This document shows positions 1 through 5,211 of a stretch of 5,211 nucleotides of DNA, piece after piece. A model generated the notes under the pieces. The model was not told the origin of the DNA, did not search any database, and worked only from the letters and a program-made list of their open reading frames with translations. The translations under genes and the position numbers were made by a program. Source of the DNA: JBFWVD01 sp050246915 (GTDB taxonomy: Bacteria > Actinomycetota > Acidimicrobiia > Acidimicrobiales > Ilumatobacteraceae). Location of the stretch: contig JBFWVD010000169.1 in assembly GCA_050246915.1 (NCBI GenBank), positions 1 through 5,211 on the forward strand, read 5' to 3'. Positions within the stretch are counted from its first letter, which is position 1. Each line of letters opens with the position of its first letter.

Positions 1-364
1 CGGCTTCGTAGAAGACGACGCACCCGAGGTGGGTGCACTTCTGGCTGAACGCCACGACCTCGGTGTCGCTGACGCGGAGCAGCACGGCGGGGTCGGCGTC
101 GGTCGGATACCGGAACAGGTGGGTGCCGCCGACCTCGACGCTCGAGGCGTCGACGATGGCGCGGGGTTCGCCCTCGTTGATGGTGCGCAGTTGCGTCCAC
201 GCTGCGAGACCGACGTTGCCCAGCGCGAGTGCGCCGGCGCCGGCGACGAGGTAGCGGGCGAACTCGCGGCGGGTGACCTCTTCTTCGGCGGCGGCCTCGT
301 AGGGGAAGTCCCGCTTCCAGATCGGTGCTGCGACTGGCTGCGGTTCGGGTCTGCGGTCTGTCAT
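1..364 (-). CDS. Rieske [2Fe-2S] protein with Tat-like N-terminal anchor, partial (3' end outside window)
   Basis: Reading the minus strand from the ATG at 364 gives 121 residues before the window ends. The N-terminus is hydrophilic (residues 1-30). A twin-arginine motif TRREF (31-35) follows, then a hydrophobic stretch of about 20 residues (38-56, YLVAGAGALALGNVGLAAW), as in Tat-dependent, membrane-anchored Rieske proteins. Residues 67-109 fit the start of a Rieske beta domain. CTHLGC (110-115) is the first Rieske cluster box, supplying one Cys and one His ligand plus the conserved disulfide Cys. The second box (CPCHGS type) would lie beyond the window. The ATG overlaps the stop of the ferredoxin gene (ATGA), so this is the fourth gene of the molybdoenzyme operon. 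Its likely job is one-electron transfer between the membrane cytochrome b or quinol pool and the Fe-S/Mo subunits. The Rieske assignment is strong; the partner is inferred from context. Confidence 0.93.
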   Translation of the reverse strand, partial: MTDRRPEPQPVAAPIWKRDFPYEAAAEEEVTRREFARYLVAGAGALALGNVGLAAWTQLRTINEGEPRAIVDASSVEVGGTHLFRYPTDADPAVLLRVSDTEVVAFSQKCTHLGCVVFYEA

Positions 365-992
365 GTGCCACCGCTTTCGAGTTCGAACGGGTCGTCGAGC
401 CATGACGCGGCCTGGCCTCGCATCACGTCGATCGGGCCGGCGGCGAGGTCGTCGACGACGGTGTAGACCTTGGTGCGGACCTCTTGACGGCCGAACATGA
501 AGTCGCGCAGCAGTGACCCGGTGCGGCTCTCGCGGAACTCGTCGATGGTGCCGTACCAGAGCGCTTCACTCGGGCACACCGACGCACACATCGGCTTGAG
601 CCCTTCGGAGGTGCGATCGGTGCACATGTCGCACTTCATCATCTGGTCGATCTCGGCCATGTACTTCGGGACGCCGAACGGGCAGGCGAGCACACAGTTG
701 GAGCAGCCGATGCAGCGCGGCTTGAGCGCTGACTGCACGATGCCGCCCTCGGTCTGCTTGATCGCATCGGCGGGGCACACCTGCGCGCAGGTGGGGTCCT
801 CGCAGTGCATGCACACCATCGGCGCGGTCTGCGTGGTCACAGCGCGGTCGATTCGTTCGAGGTGGATCAGCGACTGCCCGCGGTGGGTGCCGCATTCCAT
901 ACAGGCCTGCACGCACGCTTCGCACCCGATGCAGCGGCTCGGGTCGATCACGAACACCGGCGAGTCGTCGATGCCGTAGCGGACGTCGACGC

Positions 993-996
<4 letters not shown>
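361..996 (-). CDS. Ferredoxin-like electron-transfer subunit with four [4Fe-4S] clusters (DmsB/NrfC/PsrB type)
   Basis: This 211-residue protein has the cysteine pattern of the beta subunits of complex iron-sulfur molybdoenzymes. Cluster motifs are C22-x2-C25-x2-C28-x3-C32; C62-x2-C65-x4-C70-x3-C74-P; C95-x2-C98-x2-C101-x3-C105-P; and C122-x2-C125-x11-C137-x3-C141-P. In this family the motifs exchange their fourth cysteines to make four cubane clusters. C35 is an extra cysteine just after motif I. There is no signal peptide or membrane segment, so the protein should be cytoplasmic or travel with a partner. The ATG at 996 overlaps the stop of the catalytic-subunit gene by four bases (ATGA), and its own stop overlaps the Rieske start in the same way. 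The role is to wire electrons between the membrane or Rieske subunits and the Mo subunit. The family call is strong; the exact subfamily and substrate are unknown. Confidence 0.94.
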
Positions 997-3223
<2,227 letters not shown>

Positions 3224-3224
<1 letters not shown>

Positions 3225-4273
3225 CAGCCGAACCCTCCCACACGCGCCGATTGCGCCAACGCCAGCTGAGCGCGGCGGCACTTCGGGCACGTGTCCTGGT
3301 AATTGCCGGCTCCGTCGGCGGCGGCGTAGTCGAACCCGAGCTGCGGCAGGATCTCCTGCAGATCGGCGATCTGTTGCGCGCTCGCGAACTCGTCGCCACA
3401 CCGACGACAGGCAGCGGCCGGGCCCTCGGCGTTCGCCCGCTTGTAGTACGTGACGCCGAGATTGGCTGGCCGCTGGAAGATGTGGAACAGCTTCCCGAAC
3501 GGGATGTACATCAACCCCAGGATCACCGTCAGCGCATGCAGCGTGTTCAGCGCCGCATAGAAGCGGCCCTCGAGCCAGATGCTCGACACCGTCAGGAACA
3601 ACCCCGTGACCGACACCGCGAACAGACCGGCCAGCGCGAGGAAGTCACCGCTTCGTTCGGTGGCCAGCGCACCCGGGTCACGCAGCCGGCGTCGCAGGAA
3701 GATGAACACGCCGGCGAGCACCAGCACCGCGGCGATGTCGAGCCCGTGATAGATCGTCCAGCCGATCACACTGTCGGCATCGAAGCGCAGCGTGCCGACA
3801 CGCGAGAAGTACACCTGGTAGCGGTCGCCCTGCTGGCCCACGCTCTCGAAGTGCAACAGCCCCATCGTGAGCGGGAACGTGATCAACCCGGCGAGGATGC
3901 ACCCCCAGAACACCAGCTGGTGTGCCAGCCAGCGGGCGCGGGACCTGCGTCGGATGAAGCCCTGCGCCAGCAACTGGGTGGCGACCAACGATGGGAGTGC
4001 CGCCGCGTTGCGGGCCTTGCGCTGACGGAACGCGTCCCATCCCCGCCGGTTCAACATCGCCGTCGAGGGGCGCCGCACCCACACGCTGTAGCGGTAGATC
4101 ACGCCGAACACCATGAAGATGATCCCGAACAGGTAGCCGATCAACGCTGCGTCGAACCACAGCAGCCCGTCGGACCCGACGAACGTGATGGCCAAGGTCA
4201 CGGCTACCCCGACGAGGCCCCACGCCACGCCCCGCCGGTCGAGTGCTGCGGCATCGTGTCGGTGCGGGATCAT
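3224..4273 (-). CDS. Cytochrome-b-like membrane subunit (NarI/HdrE-like) with C-terminal CxxC...CxxC metal-binding tail
   Basis: From ATG 4273 this is a 349-residue protein with about six hydrophobic helices (roughly 16-33, 42-60, 116-140, 168-193, 210-232 and 243-263). Histidines in or beside the helices (H118, H141, H176, H246, H264) are candidate haem b ligands, as in nitrate reductase gamma subunits and heterodisulfide-reductase membrane subunits. A soluble tail (about 270-349) carries C289-RR-C292-G and C329-PK-C332, a zinc-ribbon or rubredoxin-like pattern. As the first gene of the operon it probably anchors the complex and exchanges electrons with quinones. The stop overlaps the next ATG by one base. 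The start is uncertain: the frame is open to a TTG at 4357, adding 28 Arg/Gly-rich residues without a Shine-Dalgarno match. ATG 4273 is preferred because the first helix follows closely, though its own site (TCAGG) is weak. The NarI-like call rests on topology, histidines and context. Confidence 0.8.
3233..3239 (-). promoter_or_regulatory. Ribosome binding site fixing the molybdoenzyme start
   Basis: On the minus strand GGGAGGG lies eight bases before ATG 3224. It is the strongest Shine-Dalgarno match around this junction and decides for the 743-residue product over a longer frame beginning at 3401. It lies inside the last codons of the upstream membrane-protein gene, as expected for overlapping, translationally coupled genes. 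Confidence 0.75.
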
Positions 4274-4372
4274 GAACCTGACCGTAGCCCGCCCCACGCC
4301 TCGACGGGAGAGGTGCACCGATCGGCGGCCGCCGCCCGCAAGCTGGCGAGGGGTCAATGGTCAGCGAACAAC

Positions 4373-4401
4373 TTGCGTCTCATAGGGTGCCTATCTATAG
4401 T
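4373..4401 (+). promoter_or_regulatory. Predicted sigma-70-type promoter of the redoxin-protoglobin operon
   Basis: The -35 element TTGCGT (4373-4378) and -10 element TATAGT (4396-4401) are separated by 17 bases, the optimal spacing. The -10 differs from TATAAT at one position; the -35 keeps the TTG. The predicted start of transcription is about 4407-4409. This AT-rich island stands out from its GC-rich surroundings. No equally good promoter is visible on the minus strand, although the inner dyad reads CTATAGATAG there and could act as a -10. Confidence 0.6.
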
Positions 4402-4410
4402 GTCCCTATG
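4381..4410. promoter_or_regulatory. 30-bp inverted-repeat operator overlapping the promoter
   Basis: The dyad is CATAGGG (4381-4387), TGC, CTAT (4391-4394), CT, ATAG (4397-4400), TGT, CCCTATG (4404-4410): 22 of 30 positions are symmetric. It can also be read as two related 13-mers, ATAGGGTGCCTAT (4382-4394) and ATAGTGTCCCTAT (4397-4409), with 11 of 13 matches. It covers the spacer, -10 and predicted transcription start, the place where a dimeric repressor would block RNA polymerase. The flanking ATAG/CTAT character is reminiscent of Rrf2-family operators, but no regulator gene lies in the window, so its identity is unknown. Its location between divergent operons means it could also affect the leftward genes. 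Confidence 0.65.
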
Positions 4411-4434
4411 GATATGGGAGTAGATGGTCGGTGA
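4408..4434 (+). other. Possible leaderless 8-codon upstream reading frame before the redoxin gene
   Basis: ATG 4408 encodes MDMGVDGR then TGA (4432-4434). It begins seven bases after the -10 TATAGT, the spacing of leaderless transcripts common in actinobacteria. It is in frame with the redoxin gene, and the codons after its TGA read APPLEVSQWF into the redoxin. The TGA also overlaps a GTG at 4431 (GTGA) that has GGGAG (4416-4420) ten bases upstream. It could be a leader peptide, a relic of a longer N-terminus, or chance. Confidence 0.3.
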
Positions 4435-4449
4435 GCGCCGCCGCTGGAG

Positions 4450-5019
4450 GTGTCGCAGTGGTTCAACACGCAGACCCCGGTCACCCTCGCTGATTTGCGG
4501 GGCCAGGTGGTCGTGATCGAGGCGTTCCAGATGTTGTGCCCGGGATGCGTGAGCCACGGTCTGCCCCAGGCGCAACGAATCGTCGACGCGTTCGGCGGTG
4601 ACGTGACGGTGTTGGGGTTGCACACCGTGTTCGAACATCACGACGCGATGACGCCGGTGTCGTTGGAGGCGTTCCTGCACGAGTATCGGATCGGTTTCCC
4701 GGTTGGTGTCGATGCCCACGATCGGCCGGGTGGGACGCCGATCACGATGGGGCGTTACCAGCTACGCGGCACCCCGAGCCTGGTGCTGATCGATCGGGCC
4801 GGGACGATCCGCCTCAACGCGTTCGGCCACATCGACGACCTCACCGTCGGAGCGACCATCGCACGACTCATCGACGAAGCACCCCCTGCCACATCGGCCC
4901 AACCGTCGACCTCGGTGCAATCCGGACCGACGATGGCCTGCGATCCCGACCAGGGATGCGCGCTCCGGACCGACGCGAACAGCACGGACAACAAGAACCT
5001 GACGAAGGAGAACATCTGA
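4450..5019 (+). CDS. Thioredoxin-fold redoxin (TlpA/AhpC-TSA-like) with CPGC active site
   Basis: The 189-residue frame has a thioredoxin fold: strand VVVIEAF (20-26), redox motif C30-P-G-C33, the hydrophobic strand VTVLGLHTVF (52-61) and the cis-proline loop RGTP109SLVLID. It resembles TlpA-like or peroxiredoxin-like redoxins of the FQMLCPGCVSHGLPQ type. There is no signal peptide, so it should be cytoplasmic. The tail (about 144-189) is flexible and polar and holds a second pair, C164-x5-C170, which could accept the active-site disulfide or bind a metal. The start is doubtful: GTG 4450 is the first usual start after an in-frame TGA at 4432, but GGAGG overlaps it with no spacing, and family-like residues (APPLEV) continue upstream of it. 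CTG 4444 is an alternative. The stop overlaps the protoglobin ATG by one base, so the two are co-translated. A thiol-disulfide reductase or peroxidase role is likely; the substrate is unknown. Confidence 0.85.
   Translation: MSQWFNTQTPVTLADLRGQVVVIEAFQMLCPGCVSHGLPQAQRIVDAFGGDVTVLGLHTVFEHHDAMTPVSLEAFLHEYRIGFPVGVDAHDRPGGTPITMGRYQLRGTPSLVLIDRAGTIRLNAFGHIDDLTVGATIARLIDEAPPATSAQPSTSVQSGPTMACDPDQGCALRTDANSTDNKNLTKENI
5004..5010 (+). promoter_or_regulatory. Ribosome binding site of the protoglobin gene
   Basis: GAAGGAG lies eight bases before ATG 5019, within the last codons of the redoxin gene. The strong match supports the chosen start and tight expression coupling of the two genes. Confidence 0.75.
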
Positions 5020-5211
5020 TGAGCACCGACATCGCCGGCTACACCTACGACACCGCCCTTGCGGCGTCGCCGGTCAGCCTCGAGGATCTGAACCTGTTGC
5101 TGGCGACGCTGCTGTGGACCGATGACGACGCCGCGGCGCTCGCCCGAGCCGGCATTGCGCTGGAATCGCAGGTCGATCAAGTGCTCGACGTCTGGTACGG
5201 CTACGTCGGTT
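5019..5211 (+). CDS. Protoglobin-type haem protein, partial (3' end outside window)
   Basis: The first 64 residues are visible. They start MSTDIAGYTYDTA and continue with SPVSLEDLNLLLATLLWTDDDAAALARAG, then a helix ending QVDQVLDVWYGYVG. The opening I-x-G-Y-x-Y, the L-x-x-L-x-x-L-L-W-T-x-x-D helix and the V-L-D-V-W-Y-G-x-V-G segment match my recollection of the protoglobin/globin-sensor family, relatives of globin-coupled sensors that bind haem and O2, CO or NO. The proximal histidine would lie beyond the window, so haem binding cannot be checked here, nor can fusion to a signalling domain. It overlaps the redoxin stop by one base (TGATG). The pairing suggests a gas- or redox-handling operon. 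The family call is by motif recall, without an alignment. Confidence 0.8.
   Translation, partial: MSTDIAGYTYDTALAASPVSLEDLNLLLATLLWTDDDAAALARAGIALESQVDQVLDVWYGYVG

Noticed and set aside
3225..3401. 59-codon N-terminal extension of the molybdoenzyme frame
   Set aside because: It is Arg-rich shadow translation of the cysteine-containing tail of the upstream gene; ATG 3224 has a strong ribosome site and the TGATG overlap fits the operon.
4323..4334. Perfect 12-bp palindrome CGGCGGCCGCCG
   Set aside because: Self-complementary GC runs of this size arise by chance in such a GC-rich genome, and there is no U-run, promoter or repeat copy to give it a role.
4381..4410. Reading the dyad as a rho-independent terminator
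   Set aside because: The stem is AT-rich with unpaired interruptions, no T-run follows, and it overlaps a promoter between divergent genes, so an operator fits better.
4354..4719. 121-codon open frame on the minus strand across the control region and redoxin
   Set aside because: It is antisense to the redoxin active-site region, crosses the predicted operator, and has no ribosome site or familiar motif.

Overview
The window comes from a GC-rich genome (mostly G/C third positions, GTG starts, tightly overlapping genes). Gene content and protein style suggest a high-GC actinobacterium, perhaps in or near the Acidimicrobiia. This is inferred from style and not tested by any search.

Left part (1-4273, minus strand): a tightly packed operon for a membrane-linked molybdoenzyme. 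In transcription order it encodes (i) a six-helix cytochrome-b-like membrane protein with a cysteine-rich C-terminal tail, (ii) a 743-residue molybdopterin oxidoreductase of the NapA/NarB/formate dehydrogenase branch, (iii) a ferredoxin subunit with four [4Fe-4S] cluster motifs, and (iv) a Rieske [2Fe-2S] protein with a twin-arginine N-terminal anchor, cut by the window edge. All three junctions overlap by 1 or 4 bases, so the four proteins are probably made together as one complex. A plausible path is quinol/quinone - cytochrome b - Fe-S subunits - Mo centre. The substrate cannot be fixed from sequence; nitrate is the leading guess because the likely Mo-ligand region (RYCMVSA) and the C-terminal domain resemble nitrate reductases.

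Middle (4274-4449): a divergent control region. It holds a 30-bp dyad, CATAGGG-N3-CTAT-N2-ATAG-N3-CCCTATG, lying over a good sigma-70-type promoter (TTGCGT-17-TATAGT) that points right. This looks like a repressor operator. The predicted transcript start falls on or beside an ATG that opens an 8-codon reading frame, in frame with the next gene but separated from it by TGA.

Right part (4450-5211, plus strand): a thioredoxin-fold redoxin with a CPGC active site, followed with a 1-base overlap by a protoglobin-type haem protein, cut by the window edge. Together they suggest a redox- or gas-responsive (O2/NO) operon. Its divergent position beside a possible nitrate-reducing complex fits a nitrosative or oxygen-stress theme, but that link is inference.
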